From Mucilaginibacter mallensis (GTDB taxonomy: Bacteria; Bacteroidota; Bacteroidia; Sphingobacteriales; Sphingobacteriaceae), in the NCBI RefSeq assembly GCF_900105165.1, contig NZ_LT629740.1, positions 3,968,001-4,032,000 of the forward strand: a stretch of DNA of 64,000 nt, in the 5' to 3' direction. Position numbers and translations under genes: made by a program. How positions within the stretch are numbered: the stretch's first letter is position 1; each line of letters starts with the position of its first letter. Shown piece by piece: positions 11,401 to 19,820 of the stretch. The notes under the pieces were generated by a model. It did not search any database, had not been told where the DNA came from, and saw only the letters and a program-made list of their open reading frames with translations.

Positions 11401-11590
11401 AACGTACGTCTACGACCCCGTTCAGCGTCGGCTTGCAGCAACGCTCGACGACCAAAATTACGCCACGTTTTATGAGTATGATGAACAAGGCCAGCTTACA
11501 CGCGTAAAAACTGAGACGGAAGATGGCATTCTGACACTTCGCGAAATTCAAAGTTCGAAGCCAAAAACTGCCCAGTTGGGTTTACCTTAA
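5498..11590 (+). CDS. Giant secreted SpvB/RHS-type protein (2030 aa)
   Basis: It has a signal peptide (MTGKSRFLVFLFALLANSVY then AQ, cleavage about residue 21). Just after it, VNLFTGDLNYNISLLEL, then NLSYSS and GFGWQLNIGRINR, match the beta-strand pattern that opens SpvB/TcB-type shells. Residues about 110-400 are Gly-rich and barrel-like; a long central region follows. The C-terminus carries a carbohydrate-binding-like stretch (VLSMWLNQD, FDDIRIQPF, about 1850-1965) and then YD repeats (YVYDPVQRRLAATLDD, YATFYEYDEQGQLTRVK, about 1968-2005). It lacks the RHS-core signature found in the next gene, 17 nt downstream, so the pair probably builds one cell-surface or secreted RHS assembly, this protein supplying the shell part. 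G+C and codon use are higher than in the peptide locus downstream. Function beyond this is inference. Confidence 0.75.
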   Translation: MTGKSRFLVFLFALLANSVYAQTSGPSAPDVQKFTPNSAKELVNLFTGDLNYNISLLELDGGYPINLSYSSAVSMTEEAGPVGFGWQLNIGRINRTVRGLPDDFDGDIVTKELYQPEELTIGIGIGLDAEFLGFPLRFGPSLSTGLNFSNLRGFDISNSVGFGISRTISGTKLSAGLSLGSGTQDGSSLTPDVGLSTNDFSLHLTGKLSQIEGLKYFSLNTSNKGYTPGGQLNFPLLMAKTPFTPDIDFPISTTSGNFHFRLGGEIWGMSLGGQVYGQFTKQSLQTHVKTPQAYGYLYLQDMPDRDAIMDIGTEKESPVYQEDPNLSITYLASDVYSASAQGLSGTYRPFRTDIPLAHNENQNGNDLGGSLGGEIHGGAYMHDGIDITANITHTYSGAWQDNWLSRLPLSTQVYFKNVSETTGFSNQAELNALGGTDPVKVNFSELAGRGPANATLYNLPSKLRQEPSNTSFQYLTAREAQDAAIPFQSYSGHGKKGTTKTTINRTDGPDGVRRPHHISVIRITKDDGTVYEFGIAAYNLSQQEVTFHIPDISADSLYNKIKTDVQAHAVSNDPGDEYHYFTKTTTPGYAYAYYLTAVYSPDYVDLTGDGPTSDDLGTYTKFNYTRNTEQFKWRTPNKGAVLSPGNLADKRDDLGSYVYGVKEIWTIHSIETKHYIVEFYSSPRADGNEVKDETGGINHAGNKMQKIDEIKLYTRDNFESDNPVPVKTIHFDYSYALCPFVPTNANKTVENSGKLTLSKLYFSYQKSARGKLSKYIFHYNNEKDPAYRYNEEAIDDWGAFKPLATDKHFNNVRYPFSEQDPIAANQNAQPWLLNQVSTPEGGMMNISYEAKDYAYVQDKRAMQMFKVIGLSTNTAVTLPVPQLLYMDKDHSCQYLIVDLGPHVDENSVKNFLPAPEKVYMNFILKIGSFDPNVDANQLEQVSGYFDVASITWLNIPGHPGYAALDLGTKDINPVSLALWQKMKKNLSAFLYPSPISLKAGLTANVFSATTRIPGILANYPGFITDFKSQMTNASRGNYLDPDFGSFVRLYSPHGRKFGGGSRVKRITIDDNWNKMTDQPGNNAVYGQEYSYDKEILIDGVTKKMISSGVACYEPVGNAENPFVVPTGGFNGANTLAEDIYYYKTEPFGESFFPSPGVGYSKVTVKDILDKDVIRHSTGSETFEFYTSKDFPTITSRTVKLDQNNRSINPFDYENLYTATQGFLVELNNMNGKLKAHKAFAQNDPKSPVSSVEYFYKTQNGRLDNTVTTIDPDSGTISQSQVGLAFDFNVSTTQTLSEVRSPNLQFNFDMIPALFGIPLPFATLLPSYSQSVTEFKGITATKVIYRSGIIDHVRSVSDGQETMSNNELYDAASGNVVVTSRPNEFNDSIYTTKLPAYWFNSGMGPTAQHATVQTGNTGVNQIDLTTFKGGDELVLHDRISRKAWVLEGLPGVKTIIDEQGNPISGNYQSVSLLSSGRKNMQAFSAGEIVTKDSPLKTTLLTFTNVINASYTTYNQKWQGYFGVHPTMSVNRCSCGVDINPLGDMTFGFDRAGNIISPANASLNGPTITIEDNCKITIQLDKALPFNPIELSAKLYLRNFKSTPDTCCVTTYTGKGTYELLVQINQSHSDTVKGEFLLNSECKPTRLCKDSIIADVKLLDCIPGGNVPVNPYVLGMLGNWRADATYTYNTERTYTSGTQTNQGFYNEFSLYSTPSGGFKFGTSAKKDNWTTKSYGVVYDPYGNLLESLDLIKNPSSELYGYNFSLPVATAENANYYEIAYDGFEDYDYLGNVKFPMAECALRPHFKFDSIKNGSHLTDSVSHTGHRSLVVVKNGPVNMVRDIYTDCGYPFTQNTANDSPYKLNTCDIILPFSPVAGTKYVLSMWLNQDRAPADVDKAVGYARLYFTDAAGAPVKDTIFRAKGAVIDDWQQLSESFIVPLNAKKITLELGTDNKNVCFDDIRIQPFSSSMKTYVYDPVQRRLAATLDDQNYATFYEYDEQGQLTRVKTETEDGILTLREIQSSKPKTAQLGLP

Positions 11591-11607
11591 TATTAAAATT
11601 GCGTGAG

Positions 11608-14600
11608 ATGAAGATCATTTTTTATATACTTTTTTTCTTGCTTGCAATTGATCAAGTGCTCGCGCAGAACATCATTGTCAACAATGCTAATTTGGACTTG
11701 CAGCAGCTAGCAAGTAGAAGCACTATTACAAGCCAGGTGGACCCGGCCGGCGGCCAGGTCATGCATGTCAGCCATGTAATGATCCTAAAAGTCAACCCGA
11801 ATCTGCCGTTCGCGCTGGCAAAAAATTTCACTGTAGCTGTTAAAATCGGTGCCTGGTATCAGCATCCTCTTACCGATCCTGCAGATACTGAAAAAACGCT
11901 TGTTGTCAATTATAGCGACAAGGGTACTTACAATTCTAAAGACGAATGGGTAAAAGAAGATATCCCCGCTGTGACCTATAAAATAATGTCCGTGACAATA
12001 ACCGATGCAAACAACAATACCGTTACGATAACTGATACAAATAAAGGCCTCATCGTCTTCAAACAGCAACTTCAATATGATCGTTATTTAAAACCTGATC
12101 CGACCGACAAGATCAAATTACAGCACATCAAAATCACGACCGATAATGGTTACGCCGTCCTCGACTGGGCCAATATACCCTGGGCACGGGCTTATGACAT
12201 AGAGTACGCCTTTGCAGATAATTATACTGACAATATCGCTCAGTTCCTAAGCCCCGCGCAGGTCGGCTACAACTTTCGGTTTAACAGCACACGCATACGG
12301 CTTACAGCTACTTCCTATAAAATCCCGATCGTTTATGAAAATGGATTTCTGCTATTCAGGGTACGTCCGGTTGGTTTTGCGGGCAACCAAAACAACATTC
12401 CCGTCACCGGCAAATGGTCAACTGATGAGTCAGGCGACAAATTAACGGAACAGACAGTGGGCGCAGAAGGCGCTTTTTTTTGTAAGATATCGGGATCAAC
12501 GGTACATGAAAACGATAAAAAAAATTGGCAGCACATTGCCGTTTTCTCTTCCAATGGAAAACGTAAAGACTCGGTCTTCTATAGCGATGGCACCCTGCGC
12601 ACCAGGCAGACGGTATCCGCATTCAGCTCGCAAAACAACCTGCTCGTTAGTGAAACCATTTACGACAACTCTGGAAGAGCAGCCATCCAAGTTCTACCCG
12701 CTCCTGTGTTTCCCACGGACCTTAGCTTCGGCGATTTGCCCAAAATCGCTTACCAGGATAAGTTCAATACAAACACTGGCGGAACTGATTACAACTGGCA
12801 GAACTTTGATAAGAATAAACAACCCAATGACTGTGTCACTGCCCCTGATCCATTAGCAAATACTTCCGGTGCGGGTAAGTATTACTCCACTGCCAACGAC
12901 CTCTGGAACCTTTCATCGCCAGGGATCAAAAGGCAGTTGGCATACGTACCTGATGCAGGCGGATATCCCTTCAGCCAGACTGAGTTCACGCCGGACGGAA
13001 CCGGGCGAATACTGAGTATATCGGGGCCGGGAGCTGTCCATCGCCTCGGTGGCGGACATGGGATCAAATTTTATTACGGCAATCCTTCGCAGGATGAACT
13101 TGACGAGTTTTTTGGAAGTGACGTCGGGACAGCGTCGCATTACACCAAGGAAGTTCGCGTCAATGAAAATAACCAGGCTCACATTATAATCAAGGATCTT
13201 TCCGGGCATACGATTTTATCCGGGCTGACCGGTAAAACTCAGGCTAACCTCGACCCTGTTACCACCGCCAGCGGTCATGACATCATTGTGAACCTCATTG
13301 ATGACGGAAACAGGCCTAATGCTGCAAATAATGCCATTGAGTCTACCCAATCTGTAGTGATAGCAGAACCAACCGATTTAAATCTCTATTATAATCTTCA
13401 GCCACGAAAATACAATGACACGGTCTGTACCAAGAATGACAAGCTCTGTTACGATTGTATTTATAACCTGTCGATCTCTGTTACCGATGCGTGCCACACA
13501 AAACTACTAGACACTATGGTGCATATCGGTACGTTAAATGAATTGAGAAGTTGCGAATTAAATCCGGCCGAACAAAATATTAAGAAAAAGTGGAGGGTCG
13601 GCCCCGGTGTTTATACGGTCACCAAGGTACTGGCCGTAGACGAACACGCCGTAGAAGCTTATATCAGCGATTTTCTCAACGATCCATGCTGGAACACAGT
13701 CCAGCCCGACACATCGCAATCAGTCCCGGTTAAAACCTGCATCATCGCTGATACCGCCATTCGCCAAAATTGCGAGAACGATACAGCAAAACAAACGATA
13801 AATCCGTTGATCAGATACCTGCCCGTTATCAAACCCTGTACCGAAGGATGTATACTCAGACCGGGAAGTGACTACTTATCCCTTGTCTTACAAAAAATGT
13901 TGGCAGATCTCTCCCCGGGCGGACAATACGCCCAATGCCCCGGTTGCGGAGTCAACGGAATGCTACCTAACATTACGGATTATCCCTTATCCGTGTTAAA
14001 CGCCTATAACAAATTGCCCAGCAAGGGGAACTGGATGCACCCGATAATTGAATACCGTAACGAAGACGGCTCGCCCATATTGATCGACGTTGTCATAAAT
14101 GGCGCAAGAAAAAAACTCAAACCGGAAGGACTCTCCTTTCAACTCTTTCTCCAGTATTGGAAACCATCCATGGCTTACTCGCTCCTGCCATACCATCCGG
14201 AATATTGCACATACGAATGGGCTGCCGGCCATAGGGCATTTTTCGCCTATCAGGATTCATTGATGGCGATAGATATCTTTAAACAAGCACAAACAAAGTT
14301 TCCGGGGTTAACGCCAGGTACAGGTAAGTCCATCGACATAACTAAAGATCCGTTATTCGACACTACTGATACCGAAGGCCTGAGGCGCTGGACGGAAATG
14401 ACCAAATATCTTAGTGACGTCAACGCTTTATTGAATCCCAGAGTCCCTTCACCTCCGTTAACTATAAGCGAATTCGCAGAATTAGCCGCTGCAGGATTTA
14501 GTGCGGGCCGAAAATCCGACGATCTATTACGTCAATATTTGAAAACCCATCAGCTTTTCGGCAAAAATGTCGACTCTGACGAACAATGGCAGTATATCAA

Positions 14601-17600
14601 AATTGCATACCTCGCAGCAAGAGCGAAAGTCTTAGACAACGCTATTCAAAGTACTGAGTCTTGTTGCAGAGTAGAAAAATATATTGGCACTCAGGACTGC
14701 TTCAGTGGATTTTCTAAATCTCCATGCGTTTCGTACGCCGACAAAATTCCTGTTTTCGCCAACACAGATCAGATAAGGCGCTTGGCGCTTGCAAAAAACG
14801 AGCTGGCGTCCGCTATAAATCCTAATGGGCCTCCCCCATGCCTGAACTGTGACGGGCCGCAAACGATGCTGTCCTTCTTTAACACTATGGCTGTTAAAAA
14901 ACAACTCTCTGGCACATTTCCTTTGAACGGAAGAATATTGGCCGCCATTGGCAACAGGCAAACGGATGCGGCGATCGCTGCGGGCGATGGTATCACTTGG
15001 ACTTCCACTATAAGCGCCGCCGTCCTGAACGCTAGTATCGCAGATGCAAAGACCTCCCAAAAAATAATTGATCTTACCCTGACAGGCGAAGACCCACTAA
15101 ACTGGCAAAAAGTGATCGCGTTTACCTGTTTAAAAGCAACCGGACCACCCAGTAACTTTACTTTAATGGTAACAGATGCCGGAGGTAAACAATTCACCAT
15201 TCAAGGTAAAATACTAACAGGCCTGGCGGTTACTAACTGTACGGGCCTTACAAACCCTGGCGACCAGACGACAGCTTCAGCGGTCAACCCGGTTTTTTTG
15301 CGAATGCTGCAACAAGTGTTAAAGTCGGCCAATGCAGGATCAATACCCGCCCAGCAAGTTTTCGGAGGAACCGCTGACCAAAACACCGATCCCGGCCCCA
15401 TCAGTATATGGTATGTCCCCACGACCTCTTACACCACATCTCCCCTGGTGCTGGAAGCTGAAGTTCCGCAGCCCGACCACGCCAATAAACTCATGGATAT
15501 TACCGTCCAGTTTAACGACATCAGTGAAATCAACGATTTCAGGGACTGGATCATTGACGGATATGAACTGGTTTCCCCTGCAACCGTTCCTTCTGACTGC
15601 GCGGATATCAATACCATAAAATTGCGGATCAAAGACCAGGCAGGAACAAAAAAAGACATCATAATCATATCCACCATGGATTTTTCCTTTGGAAAAGCCT
15701 GTAAAAGCGCGAGCGGGCCTAGCTTATGCTGCATGCCTGTTATGCCACAAAATTCGTCACTCCCTGCCGAGGACCCCGCGGCTATGGCACGGACACGATA
15801 CCTGAATAGCGAACTACAGCGCATCGACCAGCTCAAACATCAACGGGCTGCAGTGTTGCGCCAGCAGTATATCGACCACTGCCTGCGCCCCATTGAAATC
15901 TTCACAGCAGATTTCGACGAAAACATTTACCAGGCTACATTGAGCTATTATGACCAGGCAGGTAACCTCACCAAAACAATATCCCCAAGAGACGTCGATA
16001 CTTTAACGGCCGCTCAGCTGAAACAGATCAGGGATGACCGGCTTGCCGGAAAAATCAGTGCTGTTGTTACTCACCACGTCAATCCCACCAGTTATACCTA
16101 TAATTCCGCTAACAGTTTAATAACCAGCAACAGTCCAAATTCAGGCCTAACCCGTTACTGCTACGACGAATATGGCAGAGTAATTTATCAGCAAGCTGCC
16201 GCACAACACAACGACCATCACCGGACGTCTTTTATAAAATATGACCCGAGCGGACGTATTGTGCAATCCGGCGAGATCATCCCGGATGAAGATCCTGTGG
16301 TCCCGCGACTACTTTATCGCAATTTTGAAAAGCATCTGGCGATCTCAAACTATGATAAAAGCGATGTTATCAACTCCTATTACGACGATCTCCCCCTTAA
16401 ATATCAATTTAATGGTTTTGATCAAAACCTTAATCATTTTAAACTTGAAAACCTTCGCAACCGCGTAGCAATTACCGTTTATAACGAAGACTTGAAAGTT
16501 AAAATACCCTACACGCAGGCTTACTTTTACAGCTATGACGTCAGGGGGCATGTCACGAAACTTTACCAGGACTTTAGATACCTGACAACCTTACAAAACG
16601 GACATCTAGAGCAGCGTCTTAAAAAAACACTATATACATATGACCTTTTCACGGACAAAGTTAGTATGGTCTGGTACCAGCCTGGACAAGCAGACGAGTT
16701 CGTATCCCGGTATTCTTACGACGGTGCATACCGGCTTGAAAACGTCAGAACATCGAGGCGTAAGTGGGAGCCAATTGACGAGATGGACCTCGACGCACAC
16801 TACCAATATTACCCGCACGGCCCCCTCGCCCGAATCGAACTCGGGCAGGAAAAAATTCAGGGAGTCGATTATATTTACACGATTGGTGGCCAACTGAAAG
16901 CAATGAACGGTACGCCACTTAATTCCGGCACGGGTATTGGCGACGATGGAAAAGTATTCTTAAGCGATGTCGCCTCGTTTGCCCTCTCATATTGCCCCGG
17001 TGATTATACACCTGTCGGGAAACAGCCATTTATGCCCGACTTAACCGGCTCGTTATTAAGTGGCGGCTCTGACAACAGTTATGCCGCGCCTCAATACAAC
17101 GATAATATCAGCAGCATGATAACGACGATACCTGCGAACGGTTCATCACCTGATCATAGTATTCAATATAACGCCTATCGCTATGACGCTCTCAATCGTT
17201 TGGCCGGGATGAAACTCTTTAAGCCTGCCGGCACCTGGCCAAATGGAACGATGGGTGATGACTACTTAAATACATACATTTTCGACGGCAACGGTAACTT
17301 TTCAAAGCTTGTAAGGAACGATCAAAATGGAAAGCTCATTGACAATCTGAATTATACTTATGGAGCGGCCGACCGTTTGGACCATATAGTAAATACGGCC
17401 GCAACCACGTCGAACCAACTGACGCAATATGAATATGATACTAGTGGTCGCTTAACTTCCGAGATTCAAAATAACTCATCTTGGGTTTATACCTGGAACT
17501 CCTTCAACAAACCTGCAAATATCAAAAAAGACGATTTTAACGAGCAATTCACCTACAACGCACTGACGCAGAGGGCGTTTAAATACAATGAACAAAACAA

Positions 17601-18786
17601 CACGTTTACTTATTACACGCGCGATCTGCAAGGTAACGTTTTTGCAATTTATACCTTCACTCCAAATAGCGCTAAACTAGACCAAATTCCGTTGTATGGC
17701 GCCAGTCGATTAGGAACGGAAGCTATTGGCCTAGACCTTACTAAATCGTTCGACCCCGATGAGATGATTTCGGCCCGCGGCACAAAGGGGTATGAAATCA
17801 CTGACAACCTCGGGGGCGTTCTGGCTACCGTATCAGACCGAAGACTTCTACAAAGCAACGGATGGACTGCTGACATAACATCTGCACAGAATTATTATCC
17901 CTTTGGCATGCCTGAACCAGGTGTAGCAACCGGTGCTTATCGCTATGGATACAATGGTAAAGAAAAGGACAACGAGATATTTGGCGATGGAAATGCTTAT
18001 GATTATGGCTCGCGGTTCTATGACCCGAGAATCGGAAGATGGCTTAGCGCTGATCCATTAGCCGGTAGATATCCTTCCTTTAGCCCATACAATTATAGTT
18101 TAAATAACCCCATCAACACATTTGACCCAGATGGCGCAGCTCCAGTACTTTTTCTACCGTTGAACATTGAAAACTCATTGCCGAAAGGTGAACCTTCCGA
18201 TTTGGACGCTACCATTGCCATGCAAGTCGCCATATTTAATTATTTAAGAAAAGCAGGCCAACTTTCACTTCCAACGGAAGGTGAAAAAATACCCTCATCC
18301 GTTATCACCGACAATGTAAAAGAGTTGAACCCTACAGCGTTGAAAGCTCAGATAATGGTAGAATCTACATTGGGGAACCTCGCTCCAATAGATGTCATGC
18401 AATTTGACAACAAAGGCGACGCTAATGGAACAATGCGATCATTAAAAGATAGGTTATTGGACGGCGCAGAGATGAGCCCTGACGTCTCTATTAATGCCGG
18501 TATAAGGCTAACTGCAATCAAAGGATTTAGAGACGGAATTAAATACGACTCAAACGGGCATTTAACTTATTCTTGGAAAGGATGGGATAAAGCTATGTTT
18601 AACTATAATGGCAAAGGCGATCCTCTTTACATGCAGAAATTTAATTGCTTTCTAGAAGAATTTAATGGTTCAGGTAATACATCCTGTCCGCCTACGGCTA
18701 CACCTTCGCCATCCCACTCACCTTCGCCATCGTCTTCACCGTCTCCAACTGACCCACAACCAGCTCGAACACCAATACCAAAATAG
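11608..18786 (+). CDS. Giant RHS-repeat protein with lysozyme-like C-terminal domain (2392 aa)
   Basis: I place the start at ATG 11608 rather than TTG 11599, because it directly gives the signal peptide MKIIFYILFFLLAIDQVLAQ. The N-terminus is beta-rich, with an Fn3-like stretch near residues 170-190. YD/RHS repeats begin near residue 1440 (YYDQAGNLTKTISPRD) and continue to the conserved RHS core at about 2111-2177 (NGKEKDNEIFG, YDYGSRFYDPRIGRWLSADP, YNYSLNNPINTFDPDG). The core is where polymorphic toxins are released. The remaining 215 residues hold LKAQIMVESTLG, DVMQFD, SINAGIRL and AMFNYNGKGDPLYMQKF, the order seen in goose-type lysozyme/lytic transglycosylase folds; the Glu of VES is residue 2252. 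A Ser/Pro tail ends the protein. Likely role: an RHS-delivered peptidoglycan-cutting effector. No intact immunity gene is obvious. Confidence 0.78.
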   Translation: MKIIFYILFFLLAIDQVLAQNIIVNNANLDLQQLASRSTITSQVDPAGGQVMHVSHVMILKVNPNLPFALAKNFTVAVKIGAWYQHPLTDPADTEKTLVVNYSDKGTYNSKDEWVKEDIPAVTYKIMSVTITDANNNTVTITDTNKGLIVFKQQLQYDRYLKPDPTDKIKLQHIKITTDNGYAVLDWANIPWARAYDIEYAFADNYTDNIAQFLSPAQVGYNFRFNSTRIRLTATSYKIPIVYENGFLLFRVRPVGFAGNQNNIPVTGKWSTDESGDKLTEQTVGAEGAFFCKISGSTVHENDKKNWQHIAVFSSNGKRKDSVFYSDGTLRTRQTVSAFSSQNNLLVSETIYDNSGRAAIQVLPAPVFPTDLSFGDLPKIAYQDKFNTNTGGTDYNWQNFDKNKQPNDCVTAPDPLANTSGAGKYYSTANDLWNLSSPGIKRQLAYVPDAGGYPFSQTEFTPDGTGRILSISGPGAVHRLGGGHGIKFYYGNPSQDELDEFFGSDVGTASHYTKEVRVNENNQAHIIIKDLSGHTILSGLTGKTQANLDPVTTASGHDIIVNLIDDGNRPNAANNAIESTQSVVIAEPTDLNLYYNLQPRKYNDTVCTKNDKLCYDCIYNLSISVTDACHTKLLDTMVHIGTLNELRSCELNPAEQNIKKKWRVGPGVYTVTKVLAVDEHAVEAYISDFLNDPCWNTVQPDTSQSVPVKTCIIADTAIRQNCENDTAKQTINPLIRYLPVIKPCTEGCILRPGSDYLSLVLQKMLADLSPGGQYAQCPGCGVNGMLPNITDYPLSVLNAYNKLPSKGNWMHPIIEYRNEDGSPILIDVVINGARKKLKPEGLSFQLFLQYWKPSMAYSLLPYHPEYCTYEWAAGHRAFFAYQDSLMAIDIFKQAQTKFPGLTPGTGKSIDITKDPLFDTTDTEGLRRWTEMTKYLSDVNALLNPRVPSPPLTISEFAELAAAGFSAGRKSDDLLRQYLKTHQLFGKNVDSDEQWQYIKIAYLAARAKVLDNAIQSTESCCRVEKYIGTQDCFSGFSKSPCVSYADKIPVFANTDQIRRLALAKNELASAINPNGPPPCLNCDGPQTMLSFFNTMAVKKQLSGTFPLNGRILAAIGNRQTDAAIAAGDGITWTSTISAAVLNASIADAKTSQKIIDLTLTGEDPLNWQKVIAFTCLKATGPPSNFTLMVTDAGGKQFTIQGKILTGLAVTNCTGLTNPGDQTTASAVNPVFLRMLQQVLKSANAGSIPAQQVFGGTADQNTDPGPISIWYVPTTSYTTSPLVLEAEVPQPDHANKLMDITVQFNDISEINDFRDWIIDGYELVSPATVPSDCADINTIKLRIKDQAGTKKDIIIISTMDFSFGKACKSASGPSLCCMPVMPQNSSLPAEDPAAMARTRYLNSELQRIDQLKHQRAAVLRQQYIDHCLRPIEIFTADFDENIYQATLSYYDQAGNLTKTISPRDVDTLTAAQLKQIRDDRLAGKISAVVTHHVNPTSYTYNSANSLITSNSPNSGLTRYCYDEYGRVIYQQAAAQHNDHHRTSFIKYDPSGRIVQSGEIIPDEDPVVPRLLYRNFEKHLAISNYDKSDVINSYYDDLPLKYQFNGFDQNLNHFKLENLRNRVAITVYNEDLKVKIPYTQAYFYSYDVRGHVTKLYQDFRYLTTLQNGHLEQRLKKTLYTYDLFTDKVSMVWYQPGQADEFVSRYSYDGAYRLENVRTSRRKWEPIDEMDLDAHYQYYPHGPLARIELGQEKIQGVDYIYTIGGQLKAMNGTPLNSGTGIGDDGKVFLSDVASFALSYCPGDYTPVGKQPFMPDLTGSLLSGGSDNSYAAPQYNDNISSMITTIPANGSSPDHSIQYNAYRYDALNRLAGMKLFKPAGTWPNGTMGDDYLNTYIFDGNGNFSKLVRNDQNGKLIDNLNYTYGAADRLDHIVNTAATTSNQLTQYEYDTSGRLTSEIQNNSSWVYTWNSFNKPANIKKDDFNEQFTYNALTQRAFKYNEQNNTFTYYTRDLQGNVFAIYTFTPNSAKLDQIPLYGASRLGTEAIGLDLTKSFDPDEMISARGTKGYEITDNLGGVLATVSDRRLLQSNGWTADITSAQNYYPFGMPEPGVATGAYRYGYNGKEKDNEIFGDGNAYDYGSRFYDPRIGRWLSADPLAGRYPSFSPYNYSLNNPINTFDPDGAAPVLFLPLNIENSLPKGEPSDLDATIAMQVAIFNYLRKAGQLSLPTEGEKIPSSVITDNVKELNPTALKAQIMVESTLGNLAPIDVMQFDNKGDANGTMRSLKDRLLDGAEMSPDVSINAGIRLTAIKGFRDGIKYDSNGHLTYSWKGWDKAMFNYNGKGDPLYMQKFNCFLEEFNGSGNTSCPPTATPSPSHSPSPSSSPSPTDPQPARTPIPK

Positions 18787-18962
18787 ATTAGCCAAAAGAG
18801 ACTTCAGGGAATTTATTTATAACCTATTGATTGGCAAGTTTAAGAGACACGCGGAAATTTCCAATTTAAATTTTCAGTTATCTACCACTAGGACAAACAA
18901 ACCCTTGCTATTTTTGATCATTCAAGGCGGCACTCTGCCGCCATTGTGATAAGGTTTAGGTT

Positions 18963-19003
18963 TAAAGTCCCCGGCGGCGAGCGCTTAGGGGACTTTATTA
19001 TTT
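18963..19003 (+). terminator. Terminator of the RHS operon
   Basis: A perfect 10-bp stem (TAAAGTCCCC at 18963-18972, complement at 18988-18997) encloses a 15-nt GC-rich loop and is followed by TTATTTT. It lies about 180 bp after the RHS stop. A second small hairpin (GGCGGCA/TGCCGCC) is at 18926-18942. The T-rich tail merges with the -7 box of the next gene. Confidence 0.8.
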
Positions 19004-19011
19004 TATATTTG
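19004..19011 (+). promoter_or_regulatory. -7 promoter box (TATATTTG)
   Basis: An exact match to the Bacteroidetes -7 consensus TAnnTTTG, placed 6 nt before the ATG at 19018. No TTG-type -33 element is evident. The spacing suggests a leaderless or nearly leaderless transcript. Confidence 0.6.
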
Positions 19012-19017
19012 CAGCTC

Positions 19018-19530
19018 ATGAATGAGTTCCAAATCCAACTAACCAAATTTCGAATCTCCGGCCTGAACAATCATGCAGCAGCAGCAAAATTACTAAGCGA
19101 ACTATTTCATACCGGATCTAAAAATTACGACACGCTCGCCTATGAAATCCAACGTGAATTTAAAGCCGGAGGTAACGAGTATGGATTTTGACCGGGTTAG
19201 TTTAGATACAAACTACCGCCGGGGCAAATTCCGGGTAGTGTTCGACATTAATTTTACCTTTGGATGCGAAAATGTAAAAACCGAAAAAGAAGGACAAACA
19301 GGTTTGATTCCTATCGTTCAGGTCCATAATTGGATATTCCGGGATCATTGACCACCTCGTTCCGGGATATTAAAAATATCATTCCGAAACACTTTGATCA
19401 TGCTAATACTCTTACGAGCAGAATCAATTTAGTAATACATCTCACACAAATACATGAATTTAAAGCACGGAAGCACATGGTCGAGCCTTCCGGAATATCC
19501 AATCTTATCACTAATTGGGGTAATATATAA
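19018..19530 (+). pseudogene. Small gene with two compensating frameshifts, downstream of the RHS toxin
   Basis: From ATG 19018 the frame reads MNEFQIQLTKFRISGLNN... for 57 codons to TGA 19189. Coding sense then continues in the +1 frame (DRVSLDTNYRRGKFRVVFDI, FTFGCENVKTEKEGQ, HNWIFRDH, stop at 19351) and finally returns to the first frame (RDIKNIIPKHFDHANTLTS, HEFKARKHMVEPSGISNL, stop at 19528-19530). The total span is exactly 171 codons, so the two shifts compensate. The ancestral product would be about 170 aa, soluble, with no signal peptide. Alternatives are two coupled short genes, since GGAGG lies 7 nt before an ATG at 19180, or recoding at TTT TGA C. Its place behind an RHS toxin is where an immunity gene would be expected, but I have no family evidence. 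Confidence 0.5.
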
Positions 19531-19607
19531 TTATTATCAGATAAATTCATCAAACGTTTTTGCTTGATGATCCTATAACTTTATAGGAAATAACTTAAAC
19601 AATTATC

Positions 19608-19784
19608 ATGAAAAGACTATCCCGAGAAGAACTCAAGGGTGTGATCGGTGGATCCACCTCTTGTACGGCGAGCTGCGGCTGCTCAATCACTAGTTGTAAT
19701 GGAACAGCGACTTGCTCATCGACTTCGTGCTCATGCGTAGGCGCAACGGGTACATTAACAAAGCCTTGTCCTCCGCCTCCGTGA
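19608..19784 (+). CDS. Double-glycine leader peptide precursor, Cys/Ser/Thr-rich core (58 aa)
   Basis: The short ORF reads MKRLSREELKGVIGG and then a 43-residue core. The leader matches the LSREELK...GG type seen in Bacteroidetes natural-product precursors (GG-Bacteroidales family), where a C39 peptidase cuts after GG. The core starts STSCTASCGC, contains SSTSCSCVGATG and ends KPCPPPP. It has 8 Cys (core positions 4, 8, 10, 15, 21, 26, 28, 39), 9 Ser and 9 Thr, and almost no charge. Downstream genes encode a disulfide-type oxidoreductase and a C39 transporter, so this is the likely cargo. No lanthipeptide, YcaO or radical-SAM enzyme is present nearby, which favours disulfides over thioether or azoline chemistry, though enzymes elsewhere in the genome cannot be excluded. 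No SD-like sequence is evident. Confidence 0.8.
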   Translation: MKRLSREELKGVIGGSTSCTASCGCSITSCNGTATCSSTSCSCVGATGTLTKPCPPPP

Positions 19785-19820
19785 GTAATCCACTAATGAG
19801 AGGACATTTCTGAGTTATGT

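Noticed and set aside
5701..18000. Many minus-strand ORFs of 60-165 codons across the two giant genes
   Set aside because: All are shadows of long, clearly coding plus-strand genes with RHS/SpvB features.
18660..18786. Ser/Pro-rich tail of the RHS protein as a separate gene or frameshift
   Set aside because: The SPSP repeats are in frame and end with a normal stop; the 94-aa ORF in the other frame is antisense-like noise.
19557..19583. Promoter for the precursor peptide gene (TTTTTG ... TAACTTTA)
   Set aside because: The -7 word has one mismatch and the spacing to the TTG is only about 13 nt, too short for the consensus; a promoter must exist near here but I cannot fix it.
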